Shown: positions 18,882 to 29,990, numbered from the stretch's first letter. The stretch: DNA of 32,512 bases from Cudoniella acicularis (GCA_013054445.1 JAAMPI010000551.1:1-32512); one strand, 5' to 3'. Translations and numbers: made by a program. The notes: generated by a model from the letters alone, not told the origin.

Positions 18882-20342
18882 TTAATTCTCGCACTCAAAT
18901 GTTGTTACAGTTCTGGCGCCAGTAGCCGTCTCAGTGGTGGTGAAGAATGCTTCAGGTCCGAGACCCTTTGGATTCTTGGTCTTCAAGGCACAGCCATCAC
19001 ATTCAATGAATTCGGTAACAATATGTGTTGCTGTCCAAATAGTCTCCACTGGGCCGTGCGTAAAGGGCTCAGCGTGGACGAGAGTAGTAATGCAAGGCTC
19101 ATCGCGCTTGAGGACGTTAGCAGTAGGCTTAAGGCATGCGTCCTTTGTAGCGGTTGCTACAGCGTCGAGAGTAGTGGTAGTAGTAAAGACTACTTGGGGA
19201 CCGATACCGTTGATATTGATGACATCGAGGTCAGAACAGGTGCCGCAGCTGTGGTATGCCGTTACTGTGCTCGTGGAGGTGTACTCGGTCTTGGCAGGGC
19301 CAAATATAAAGGGGGTGCCTTTAGAGAGGGTACTGGTACAGCCTTCGTTGGTAGTAATGGTGTGTGGGGAAGTTCTGGTCGGAAGAACGAAAGGAGGCGG
19401 GGTTGGGGTGACAGCGTTTTCGGCACGAGCTGCGACTCCCGCTGTGTGGACGCACATAGCAATTTTGATCGTCTTCGTTGGTACTGTCGAGGTAGCCCTG
19501 CGGACTACGCTTGAATCTTGGAAAGGCCAATCAGCTACCACGGGACATTCACTACAATTAAGCCAGGTTGTTGCATAAGCTGTTCTTTGGTAGAGTGTGC
19601 TGGCTGCTCCTTCTGATGGGTGTAAAAATACCGTTCCACATTCAGATATCATAAGAGGTGGCAACGCGGTAGTTGACGGAGCGCATGCATCGACCGTAAC
19701 AGTGGTTTCAGCTGTAACAGTAGTGGTTGTGTCCCAGCAAGTCCGGGGAGGATGAAGAGAAAGCCAGGCATCACCTGAAATGCTGCCATAATATCTATCG
19801 ATACCCAGATGGCAGCCACCGCAATCGTCTGTCTACAAATTAGCACTATAGCTTTTTAAGGAGAGAGCCTGAAGAAGGCGGAAGAAAACACCCCCTTTGG
19901 AAAAGGGAATTTAGGGAAAGAGACAAAGAAAGAAGTTGCTTACGGCATTGCGTAAGGGTTGAAGTAAATCCATAATCGGTCTTGGTGACTCCATCCACAA
20001 AGAATGAGAAGGGGGTTGAGTAGATGATAGCAGTGTGGCATTGGGAGGTTTCAAGGGCTTCAACGCCTCCAATAGCAGGACCCCACTACAACGAATTAAC
20101 ACTATATTTTTTGCGAGAAGAGGGAGGAGGAGAGGAGCCGAGAGGATGAAATTCCCTCCCGGCCACTCGAAATAGGAATTCAGGGGAGGGGGACAAAGGA
20201 ACAGGTTGGTTACAAAGGTTACACCGTTCACGACCGTACGAGGAGCCGTGGGAATTGCCTCTGGATCAGACCAATGATTGTTGATGGGGCTTCCTGCCAC
20301 GAAGGCAAGAGGCAAAGTGAGAAGCGCCAGTGCCGGCAACAT
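18882..20342 (-). CDS. Secreted Thr/Cys-rich repeat protein
   Basis: Three exons (20342-20214, 20085-19944, 19828-18882) join in frame to give 405 residues. Residues 1-17 form a signal peptide ending AFVAG-SP. The mature part has four related units, each a Cys followed by Thr-rich sequence, a PF..GP-like turn, and 30-odd residues later C-x-x-C. The CxxC elements are DCGGC, NCSEC, SCGTC and ECDGC, and two units are followed by GIGP/GLGP plus FTTT. The even Cys spacing suggests a disulfide-stabilised extracellular or cell-wall protein. I do not recognise a named family, and a role as effector or wall protein would be guesswork. Both introns are homologous to each other and to one PhyH intron. 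Long open frames on the opposite strand are shadows of the repetitive Thr codons. Confidence 0.8.
19829..19943 (-). repeat. Introner-like intron 2 of the secreted repeat-protein gene (115 nt)
   Basis: It starts GTAAGCAACTTC and ends with TATAGTGCTAATTTGTAG then ACAG; the last AG is the splice site that keeps frame (TQC-H-DCGGC). It is about three-quarters identical to intron 20086-20213 over the first ~45 bases and over the 3' block. Flanking exons show no matching similarity, so this is not simple exon duplication. Confidence 0.62.
20086..20213 (-). repeat. Introner-like intron 1 of the secreted repeat-protein gene (128 nt)
   Basis: It starts GTAACCAACC and ends TATAGTGTTAATTCGTTGTAG. An internal hairpin is visible: GCCGGGAGG pairs with CCTCTCGGC (one G-T wobble) across a loop of about 9 bases. 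Stable structure is a known property of fungal introner-like elements. It is the best match to the PhyH intron 15226-15342. Confidence 0.65.
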
Positions 20343-21564
20343 GTTGATTCGGTACTTCTTGAGTATGTTGAGTATGTGGAGATGGGTTGTTGGGTATTGG
20401 TTGTAGACCCAAACTAGGCGGAGGAGGAAGAATTTATAATATTTCGAGGTCGAGGAAGATGGCGAGTTAGTTTAGCCTCGATTCCTTAGATAACAAGGTG
20501 AATTTTGTTTGAAGGCAGAGCTGATGTTGAAGGTATTCACCGCGTTGTCGCTCAGACTTTACTCTCCTGACTTTGACTGCCTATGCAAGTTGGATGCCTT
20601 AGTGATACGTTTTTGAGTGCAAAGATGTTTATAATTGAATATAATTAAGGTGCTTGATATCCTAAATACAAAAGAATCTTGCCTTTGCAACATATATGTA
20701 GTCACTGAGTCATATCTCCTAGTTCAGTAACCTGGTAGGGATAGTCATGTGAGGACAATATAAACCGCCTTGAGACCAAAGAATTCTCGTAAAGTATTTT
20801 CAAATTTTGATTGCATTCCCTTTCTAAATTACTGTAGTAAAGTACTTCTTCTTTCTTTTAATATGGAAAATTGAGAATCACGAAATCACTAGTTGTAGGT
20901 TTTGAATGCGTATTATGATTAGTCTAGGCTAAAATGCGAATTTTGAGGGCATCGTCACCAATCATATGATTTTTTTTTTTTTGAAAGATCAGATGCTGTG
21001 CATTAAACATCCACCAATAGGCTTTTATCACTCGGATACGCTCCATCCGTATGCCTATACTGCTATACTGTAGGCAGTAGAGTTATGGATATCGCCTTCA
21101 CCATTACCGGGTCCGCCTTGCGGAGTTATACAGAACACTTAAAAGCCTTTAAATAAATACCAACTTAAAAGAAGAGACAAATAAACAGCTATGAAAAAAC
21201 TATCGACGGAACCATCCCCCTAAATTTTTAATGATCTCTCACCATGAGATGCCGTTTGTCCTTTCAAGTGTTTCTTGATATCGAAACATAGACCTGGAAA
21301 TTCTTGCAGAGTTAGAATTTCTGAGTTTGATCTTAAACACTTCGCTAGATGTGCAATTTAACCTCTCACACCTATTCCGTTTTGATGGGTACTAAGTGGT
21401 GAAATCAGAAAGCCAGCTCGCCAGAACAAACAATCCCTAAACTCCGTCTTGATGCATTTTTTCCTTGATCCGCAAAACGCCACGCTATGCAATTCCGATG
21501 CCATGACCCTCCAACTCTCTGAAATCCTTCAATACCCTCGGCCCCGGAAGCCTTCTATACCGCG
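20343..21564. other. AT-rich intergenic region
   Basis: About 1.2 kb without a supported gene. It includes a T-run at about 20970-20981 and a short near-repeat (TATACTG twice) around 21056-21070. Frames are closed in all directions. I could not identify a transposon, though a decayed one around 21000-21200 is possible. Confidence 0.4.
20431..20438 (-). promoter_or_regulatory. TATA-like box of the secreted repeat-protein gene
   Basis: TATAAATT on the minus strand lies about 90 bases before the start codon at 20342, a normal distance for a fungal TATA element. Confidence 0.4.
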
Positions 21565-22361
21565 TTACAACAAATCGAAATCGTCCAATTTCTCCCTGTA
21601 CTTAAGCACATTCCTCTTAATCTTACTCCCATCAACCCAAGTAACGAAATCCTCCATGCTTCTCGTAACCAAGAAAGCCGTATCCGTAATCGTCTCAGTT
21701 CCAACCTCACATGTCCTTGTTCCACAATCTTGGTAGCGGCTTGAACTGTTTCGGCCATTCGTAACCTGGTCATCTAGAAGATGAGCGAGTTAGTTTTGGC
21801 CTCTCTAGGAAAGTCTCAAGATAAAATTCGCTGGATTAGGAAGGTTTCGGGAAGAGTTCAGGAGAAATGATGAAACAAAGTGAGATGGGGAAGTGTAAGA
21901 ATAAAGGCCCCAACTTACAACAACGGGTAATCTTCTTCTGCAAAATGCAGATACCGAGACATTTTTCTCGACTTCGGAGAGTTTGGATGTGGATGCTGTG
22001 GAGGGGAGAATGCCCATGTCGTGTAACTTTTCGAGGAGAAGGGTTTCTTGTTTGTGTCTGAATGCGGAGTCTGGAGGAAGGGCCGCGAGGCGATGAGCTA
22101 GTTGCTTAAGACTCTAAAATTCCAAACAGATCAGCAACTAATTCCCAAATTTAATAGCACACCGACTATGAGTTCGGAGCAGTGAGCAATTGGAGAATAA
22201 CTGACTCCGCAGAGGCGGTTATATTTTCCATAATCCGCAGGTTTTTGAATGTTATACCGCCGTATCACCGCCGCGTCTCTGTGATCGTTGTCGCTTTTAT
22301 AACTGGTGAAATCGACTTTCCGAAGGAGCTTCTGCTCATGATGTTTGAGTTTTCTGACCAT
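21565..22361 (-). CDS. IMP3: IMP3, U3 snoRNP component, with one-base frameshift
   Basis: Imp3 is an S4-like RNA-binding protein of the U3 snoRNP in the small-subunit processome; it acts in the nucleolus in early 18S rRNA processing. Exons are 22361-22206 (52 codons), 22113-21919 (65 codons) and 21773-21565. Introns are 92 nt (donor GTCAGT) and 145 nt. The protein begins [18 protein letters not shown] and has [11 protein letters not shown] and VEQGHVR of the S4 domain. It ends [20 protein letters not shown]...DDFDLL, all hallmark. Between VEQGHVR and VGTETITD the frame changes: GTGAGGTTGG (21710-21701) lacks one G. With it, the protein would be the normal ~186 residues. Since Imp3 is single-copy and essential in yeast, the gap is most likely an assembly or homopolymer error. 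Confidence 0.93.
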
Positions 22362-22550
22362 GGTGCTTGCGGTATTCTTTTCGATGTATGTAATACCTTG
22401 AAGCGGGGCGGAAGTTTGATCTTGAAATTATTTCAAGGGTTCGCTCGGACCGGAAAAATGTTCATGCGACGCTAAATTTTATATCTCCGTCAAGCTCAGG
22501 AACAACATCCGAGGGACTGGGAGGAGAATTGAGAAGTCAATACCACAAAA
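22362..22550. promoter_or_regulatory. Bidirectional promoter of IMP3 and mitochondrial bS18, with palindrome
   Basis: Only 189 bases separate the two start codons. In the middle, 22421-22437 is a perfect inverted repeat, CTTGAAATTATTTCAAG, with 8-base arms around one base, 60 bases before IMP3 and 114 before bS18. It could be a site for a dimeric regulator; the factor is unknown. Confidence 0.45.
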
Positions 22551-23439
22551 ATGGCTCCTCCACGGATACAATGCGTCAATTCTCTTCGGACAGTCTCTCG
22601 TCAAGCTCCAGGCCTCAGAGCCGCTTTCTCTACATCCCAAATCATTCGTGCTGGTTTGTCCACCCTGTACATCTCTCCCAACCCAGCATCTAACCATTAC
22701 GAACAGAAGATGACTCTGAACCCCCCAAGCGTTCTTCACCTAACGACTTCCTCTCCTCTCTTTCCTCACCCGTCCAACCTGCATCGATACCCCGCGCACC
22801 ACGATTCGAGCGCTCTTCCCTCTCCTCCCCCTCGCCCTCTCCCATCCCAAGAAACAACTCCACCGGAGCCGGCAGAGCAGCAGCTATTATCGATAGATCC
22901 TTCGCCGACCGCAAACGCGCCGCCCGAGAAAACCCGTCGTCGTCTCCGCCAGGATCACCGGCACCTGGTGGATATGGTTCCGTGACGGCTGCGGACCTCG
23001 AGCAGCACAAGAAGACTGTCGGTTTGGGCAGGCAGCTTACTAGGAAGTTCAAGGCTGGAGATGTGTATGCGCCGCATGATTTGAGTTCTATAGAGATGGA
23101 GAAGTATCGAAAGAGACAGCGGCCGCATTTAGATTGTTTTGATGTGTTGGGCTTGAATCCTCTGGATCATTACCGGGTATCATCTACATCCCCTGATGCA
23201 ATAAAGTTTAAGCTAACTTTGAAAAGAATTTCTCAATGATATCCGAGTATATGACGCCTATGGGTCGTATCAAGCATGCAAACGATACTGGTTTGAGACC
23301 GGTAAACCAGAGGAGGATTGCAAGAGCTATACGGAGGATGATTGGCATGGGCATGATGCCTAGTGTTCACAGACATCCAGAGATCATACAAAAGCAATTG
23401 CAAGGGGAACTTCAAGCACCGCGGAGACTTCCCATGTAA
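22551..23439 (+). CDS. RSM18: Mitochondrial small-subunit ribosomal protein bS18m
   Basis: This is a component of the mitochondrial 37S ribosomal subunit. Exons are 22551-22653, 22707-23176 and 23227-23439, giving 261 residues. The first intron (53 nt, donor GTTTGT, branch CTAACC) and the second (50 nt) keep frame. The N-terminus is basic and Ser-rich without acids, a typical mitochondrial presequence, followed by a long Ser/Pro-rich extension. The S18 domain is at the C-terminus: RPHLDCFDVLGLNPLDHYR, then NFSMISEYMTPMGRIK, and then GLRPVNQRRIARAIRR. The divergent neighbour IMP3 acts in cytosolic ribosome synthesis, so the shared promoter may couple two ribosome-related genes. Confidence 0.92.
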
Positions 23440-24475
23440 TTTATTACTGGAAAAGATACTGGAAAATTGGCGAAGGGTCGCGAGGGAGCATGTGTATAAT
23501 ACTGTTGTACTGGTACAAAGCGGGCAATGAGACTAGATGTACAGAAGCACAGTTTTACAAAATTCTGTGATCTGTTTATCTGAGGACCTTGATGATATAC
23601 TTGGGTCTGTAGAGCATACTTTCTTTTACTCTTCAAACCCGTTTCGGGGCACAACTATTCTCTAGCGTGTTAATATTCGCCCCGACGAAGTCATCTTGGA
23701 CATGAATTCTTAATATGCATTACTATGACCCAAGGCATTTCAAGGGAGCATCGTGTAAAGGGCCTCCATACGGTGTAGTATCAGGGTGTCGAAATGGGGA
23801 AAATCTCATCCCAAGACACCGAAAGTAGAGAATAGAGTACGTAAAGTAAGGAACGAAAAATAGAGATTTATTCCCCGAAGCTGTAGATTCCTCGCAGTAG
23901 CTATGATATCCAGGTTGCCATTACCTGTTCTGTTTTTCATCTTGTAATAGTCTAATATTGTTCTAGTCCGAACTACTATGGTACGTACTCGCTGGATCGT
24001 TGATCAGTACAATAGAATACACTTCGTGGTGAAGAATAGAATAAAAGGATGATTCCACGTAAATAGAAGGGAGTCACCCGGAATCAGGTTCTCTATTTCA
24101 CATAGAGACCACCTTTTGCATTACCCGGAATTGATAGAAGGGTATTATTATCTGCAAAAAATCTAAAATGACTAAGGATGTTTGTTGGATGCTCGGAAGC
24201 ATAAGATGACTGACCTGGCGAAACCTAGCAATGATGCGTGTCTCCCTCCATATGGATTTATCACTTGTTGTTCCTAAGATACTAGCATGAGGAGTATGTC
24301 CTAGTCCATTCTTTCCTTGTCCTTACACAGTAATTCAAAACAGTTCAAAGGATGACATGACACTATGTTACTGCGAGACTTTGTATTCATTAAATTGGTA
24401 TCTACTTCGTACAACATTCCCGTTCATGAATTTTCCAGCCCAAAATTTACAAGTTATACAAGATATACACACAAC
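23440..24475. other. Convergent intergenic region
   Basis: About 1 kb between the 3' ends of bS18m and the CIA84-like gene. No open frame beyond chance length, no tRNA and no clear repeat were found. Its size is larger than needed for two terminators, but nothing in it is recognisable. Confidence 0.4.
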
Positions 24476-26880
24476 TCAAGCCTTCATCTTTCTCTTGATG
24501 TTGAACATCATCCATCCCTCCTCATGTTGAGTTTGCCCTACTTTCTCCAATTCAGCCCATACCTCTGGATACGTGCCTCTTGCCCATTCTTCCACTTGAT
24601 CTTTGCGGCTTCGGCCAGGTAAGGCGTTGTAGAAGACACCGATTCTGCGTTCAGCTGTCAGTACATGGATAAGGAGGAAGCCGTCGAAACTCACGTCATC
24701 AAATCGGGCTTCAACCCAAACTCCTTTCCCCCAGTGTCTACAAGATCCCTCGCTTCTTCAAACCGGCCTCTTCCTGCGATTGCTCCCACGTATGCTACAA
24801 AAACGTCCCTCGTAACCTCGATTTCCATTCGGCGCATTTTACTCCAAATATCTCTTGCCGGGCCATCACCAAATGGTGTAACCTGGCAGGCCCTAAATAC
24901 AATCTCCAAACTTCGATAGCTGGGCCCTTCTATGCTGTTGGTAATATCATCCCAGAAATCGAGGGCCCGATCGCCGTCCTCCACAGATGTATAGGCCAGC
25001 ATTAGAGAGTTGTAAAGTTTCGTATTTGGTTCCATGTTAGAATCCATTTTGAACATGTTGTGTACTATGTCAAGAGACTCGCGGTCTTCGCAGCGAGCTA
25101 TGCCTTCGAAACATTGAATATATGTTTCCAGAGTTGGACGTCTGTCTGCATGGGCATGTTGGCGCATGTGGCCAAAGACATAGCAGGCCATGTCTGAGCG
25201 CTCACGATCGAAAAACTCGTTCATCAGTTTGGTGCGAATAGTCGTGTCTGTCTCATCAAAGATTTGGCGGAGCACTTGGTACGAATTCCAAGCTCGAGCA
25301 TTGCTGTTATTCCGGTCGAAACAAAAGGCTAAGAAGGCATCTCGAATACGAGCTCGTTCTCCGAGGGTGTAGTGATATGTATTGGTTTGCAAAATGTCAT
25401 ATACATCTTGAAGCTCGTCTCTTTCCATGTACATCATTGCAACAGTCTTGACGGTGTCAGCCTCCAGGCGAGCTTTGCGTGCATCTAGGTCTGATAACAT
25501 TGTAACAATGCGCTCGTAATTGCTGGGTTTTCCACAGAGCGCTCGAATATACTTATTAATAACCGTTAGATCCTCGTTCTCGGTGATTTCTTCTGATTGA
25601 AGAGACATATATGCGGACTGCGCACCAGAAAGATCCCCAGCATCTACTCGATAATTCATCTGTAAGATAAATGTTTTCGCATTAGGATGAATGCCAGACT
25701 TCAGGCCCAGAGCGATGTAACGTTCTGCCAGATAGGGATCCTGACGAGACATAGCGAGATCTACCAAACCGTTGATGGTAACAATATCTGGTTTCATCTG
25801 CTCTTCTCCTGAAGAGTGCCGTCCCATGATTTTCATCATACGCTCCACATCTTCAACCCCTTTGCCCATAGTCCCTGCTGCCCATTGTAGTATGACATCC
25901 CAGTGCTCTTTCTGCGGGCCAACCTCTATAACATTCCGAAAGCATTCTTTACACCACTCCAGCTCATTGTTTCGAATGGAGAATTTGAGGATAGCCGCCA
26001 ATGTTTCTGGAGCGGGTGTGACACTTCGATTTTTCCAATCTTGCCTCTCATACCACTCCTTCGTACCCATAACATCATTTTTGGACGCATAGAAACATGT
26101 CATTATACTTTGGATCTCTTTTCCAGACGGCAGCCCCAATGAATTCATATTTTCAGCAGTCGCTACCAGTTCGGCTTCACTACTTTCCTTTGCGAATCCA
26201 GATAAGATCGCTCTCCAGATGTGGTAGTATTTTTTTGCTTCAGATTCACTTGTAAAAACCTCTCCATAATCTCTTTGGGCGAGTATCTTCGCCTCCGCAG
26301 TATCTCCTATTTGGGTGAAGAGCTCGACAAATGCTTGTGTGTGGGAGGTATTCCAATCTCCTCGTCTCTGGAATTCCTGGTAAATTGCATGAGCAATAGC
26401 TCTATGATTCTCGACTTTGCCCATTGGTATTTTTAAGAGTGCTTTCCGACACATGAAGATATCGTCAGGCTTCATCATAGGTTCGCCATCTTCGTTCCTT
26501 AATTCGCGCAAGTGATCGAACGTTCGTAGAACATGGGCGGCCTGAAGTTCATTGATAGCCTCGTTTTTTGTAATCTTGTACTGAAAAAATACTCTCCAAG
26601 CTCTCATCAAATTCTCTGCAGGAGGAGGCCTTGCGCCGATCTTCACCATAGCCCCGAGTTCACACATCTTCTCAAATCCCGGGACGAATTCTGCGTCCTT
26701 TGGTTTTCGCTCTGGTTTCGCAGAGAACCCAAGGAATGTTCTCCGCTGCAGCCCCCGAAACAAATTGTGGGAGACATATCTGGGGCGAGGACGTAAGGCA
26801 AATTGAGTCGGACAATGGAAGGTAAGGCCTTCGTTCGAAAGGAGTCTTCGGAAGACACTACGAGTTAATTGTGATCGCAT
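24476..26880 (-). CDS. CIA84-like mitochondrial PPR protein (complex I assembly)
   Basis: This is probably the fungal complex I intermediate-associated protein 84, a mitochondrial chaperone needed for the membrane arm of NADH dehydrogenase. Exon 1 is 26880-24695 and exon 2 is 24644-24476, with a 50-nt intron (donor GTGAGT), giving 784 residues. The chosen start (MRSQLTRSVFRRLL) gives an Arg-rich presequence without acids. The frame is also open upstream to an ATG at 27030, but that N-terminus is not mitochondrial-like. The body is helical with degenerate pentatricopeptide-like pairs (for example KTFILQMNYRVDAGDLSGAQ, and DGDRALDFWDDI). The C-terminus (EEWARGTYPEVW...MMFNIKRKMKA) fits the family as I remember it. 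The PPR-like helical nature is clear; the CIA84 identity is likely but not proven. Confidence 0.75.
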
Positions 26881-27328
26881 GGTCGAGGGAAAATACCATG
26901 TACAAGATAAGGAGCTGGAGGCGATCAGCATGTTTCGATATAGAGAGGTTGGGTCTTGAGGCTTACAACAGGATTTCATGAGGGGCAATTGTTGGAATTC
27001 GAGCTTGAAGTTGTCCATACTTTTCGGCATCGAATTTCACGAAGGTCGAATAAAAGTGGAGACGCGCTAAACCATTTTGAGTTCCATGCACAAATTTAGT
27101 GGAGCATCGAGGGATCTCAACGCACATTTTTAGAGGCATGTATGAAGTATAAAAGCTATCGTAAATTCACCGACCAATACATCTAGGTTATCCCGAGAAC
27201 AACCAGTCCCCGCTGCAATGCGTGGTTGAAGCCCCACCCAAAATCACCATCTCAACTCCGCATCTAACCGTACCACCAGTACGCCATCATAAATCCCCAT
27301 AAAGATCATCATTTTCATTTATATATCA
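26881..27328. other. Intergenic between CIA84-like gene and ATG7
   Basis: About 450 bases holding the CIA84 promoter and leader and the ATG7 3' end. The open frame continues upstream of the CIA84 start to 27030, which is probably leader. No other element was recognised. Confidence 0.4.
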
Positions 27329-29581
27329 TCAGCGCGTTATATCGATCATCTCGCCCTCACCCTCATCCTCTCCAATCTCAGCCTCACTACTCCAGTCTAG
27401 GTTGTCTGCAGCAGCCTCTGCAGCACGCTGAACCTCGGCCAGCCCGCTCAACTCAGTAACGTAGTCTCGCTCAGTTAGAGCACGTTTTACAAATTCCCAG
27501 CCTTGACGTCGATATTCATTAACGATTTTTGGAGAACATGCCGAACAACAGTCATAGGACTGTCCACTTATGATCTTGTTTTGGAAAGTAGAGAGGAAGC
27601 CGCGGATTTGATGTGGGACAATACCAAGCGGATGATTTGGGGGATCCCTCTCGTACTCGACCGATGATGTGGTCTGATTTACTGATGGTACCGGAGCTGG
27701 AGCTAGTCCACCCAGTGGATGTTGTAAGAGTGATACTAGCACTTCGACCAACAGATTTGACGCCATCGCAGCAACACCAGGACGCGTGACCGTGCATTGT
27801 TGATCTAATGTTTGATCTTTGACGGACTGCAACCGTATCAGTCTCTATTCCAAGATTTTTAGATAGCAACTCACATCTGCGGGAGCTACAACATCGTTGC
27901 AGAAATAGCACCCCAATGCTGCAGGTTCTCCATCTGCTGCTGCAATTCCATGTCGCATGACAACATAAGTATCAAACCCTAAAGCTGCATTCATAACAAT
28001 TTTGCCGGCAGCTTTCCCCATAACTGTTGGCAGCCATCGAGACTCTCTTGTGTCCATTAGCAAAAACACTACGTCGTGATCTTCGATGAGCTTCTGCAGC
28101 GTCTCGAAGTCTAATCTGGTATTTGCCTCATCTTCGATTGGGTGTCCTAGCATAGGCACGGACATAACATGACCGGTGCTGTCCACGTTTGGATAAATCT
28201 CTTGAAGTGCTTCTGCTGCTCTATAAGCCTTCTTGGCGCCGCCTTCGAGACAGTCCTTATGATCAAACAGAGGTTGTCGGACTGGGTTTGAGAAAGATAC
28301 ATTGGCATTGTCAATAAAAGTGATCTTTCTTACTCCCCAAGCCATAAGAGCACGGGAGACATAAGTCCCGAGCGTACCAGCGCCTAGTAGAAGGCATTTT
28401 GTTTCCTTGATTTTTTCGAGATTTAAATCTGGCGCAATACGCCACTTCATAAGTTTGAGGTTCAGATCAACAGCTTGATCAGCCAACATAGTTGGGTCCA
28501 TGTACTGTGTTAGATTGGTAACTTTGGCGTTCAATTTTCCAATGCTGTTGCGTTCCCATCCAGTAACTCTGGGCATCGCGTTTGTATCTGGCTCCCCAGC
28601 TTGGGTTTCAAGAAGGAAGATTCGACTTCGTGCTTCATGCCGCTTTGCATGGACATCTCGGTAACTTAATATTTGAACCTTTGTGAGCTTAAACCGCCGT
28701 TTGATTAAGACGAGGAGGTTCCTTAGCATCCAGCCAGGGTTCTCGGGGTATGTGGAAGGGTCGACAAATGCCACAAATTGATCTTCGGCTTCAACTCCTT
28801 GGAAGAAATCGCTTTCAAAATTTCGGAGAGACCCAACAACCCATTTATAATTCAGGCCAAGACCTGGGGTTCCAGGCGTTGTAGGCCTTTCGTTCTCGCC
28901 TGGAGAGTGACGAACTCGTTTGGCTAGAAAAAAGCCGTGCTCTCTATTGTCGGTTCCATATTTCCAAGTGCCAACTTCATCGACAAGCTCTGTCGTATCA
29001 CTGCCTTCCAACTGGGCTGGCTGTTCTGCGGCTAATTTCCAGACAGGTTCTGAATGAAGAGCGGGAAAAGCAAACCAATAGGTAAAGTTATACTTTTTCA
29101 AATTTGCAAAGGACAAGATAGTAAAAGAGGAAAGCAGTGAAGGAATGGAATATATTGTGCCGTCATTGATGGCATCCCAGATCTATAAGATTTTAGTATT
29201 ACGTGCCGCATCCAGGGATTTTCAAAATACCTGTTTAGCAGCTGTGTGGAGTACTGCTGATTTGTCGATATTTTTGAAAGCCTCGATTGTATTTAAGTTT
29301 CGGATCTTGCCCTCGGCGCGAATGTTGTTGGGAGGGACACTTAATAATTAGTAGAGTGAATATGAACAAATTAAGAGGGGTACCTACTCATTACTAGTGA
29401 GAGCATTCCCAAGAACCCTCATGCGGCAACTGTCCTCTGGGGTTGTTGCACGAGGCTCGTACAAGCCCAAGACCGTCCGAGCCGAGTCATCCAGCTTGTC
29501 ATGGTTGATCTTCAAATCCGATAGCTCTGTATAAAAGGGTAGTTCGATCTCGGATCCAAAAGGAGCAAACTTTAAAGCCAT
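27329..29581 (-). CDS. ATG7: Atg7, E1-like activating enzyme of autophagy
   Basis: Atg7 activates the ubiquitin-like proteins Atg8 and Atg12 with ATP and passes them to Atg3 and Atg10. Four exons (29581-29388, 29339-29231, 29182-27875, 27826-27329) join in frame to give 702 residues. The N-terminal domain ([20 protein letters not shown], and later [14 protein letters not shown]) binds the E2 enzymes. The adenylation domain has the nucleotide loop GAGTLG at 368-373, and DTRESRW at 478-484 is a hallmark. Zinc-ligand Cys pairs are CYFC (526-529) and CSAC (631-634). The catalytic Cys is C548 in QQCTVTRPG. The C-terminus is acidic, as expected. No lesions were seen. It shares a promoter region with the divergent dCMP deaminase gene. 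Confidence 0.97.
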
Positions 29582-29990
29582 GGCAGAGTTTCACTTCAGA
29601 GCAAGAGAAATGAGGCGATAGTATTCGGGTGTGCGTGGGATGATGCGATACAAGTTTGTGGTGTTTTGCCTGCAAGATGCTCGCAGCACCAGCCCGTATG
29701 TATTTAAAGGCGTCTGACTCTTTCACTCATGTGCTTGCTGCTCGTGGATGAAGGCTGTGGAAGTTCGCAGGTGTACTTTGTAGTCACGCGTCCGGGTTGT
29801 AGGCAGCCCCTCACGTGCCCCACTTCTCCGAGTCTTGATTGCGGGAAAGTCAGCCGAAGCGGCCGCATCGCCGTGTGGTAGACGCGACGCGCTCTGGGGA
29901 AGCTTCGAATTCTCTTGAACCGTGTTTAATCACGGGCTCACAGCGCCTCCCTTGACACCAAACATTCCTCTTCAATTCTCAGATAGTATC
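29582..29990. promoter_or_regulatory. ATG7/dCMP deaminase divergent promoter with MCB-like sites
   Basis: About 410 bases separate the two start codons. ACGCGT at 29786-29791 is a perfect MluI cell-cycle box, and two further ACGCG cores stand back to back at 29882-29891, about 100 bases before the deaminase start. A CACGTG lies at 29812-29817. In yeasts MBF binds ACGCGT upstream of DNA-precursor genes at G1/S. The placement fits dCMP deaminase but is inferred from motifs only. Confidence 0.45.

Noticed and set aside
18648..19578. Two long plus-strand open frames (288 and 214 codons) opposite the secreted repeat-protein gene
   Set aside because: They mirror the repetitive Thr/Cys codons of the minus-strand gene, which has a signal peptide, in-frame splicing and internal repeats. 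The plus-strand translations show no domain.
26881..27030. Upstream start of the CIA84-like protein at 27030
   Set aside because: It would put an acidic, non-mitochondrial segment before a good Arg-rich presequence that begins at 26880.
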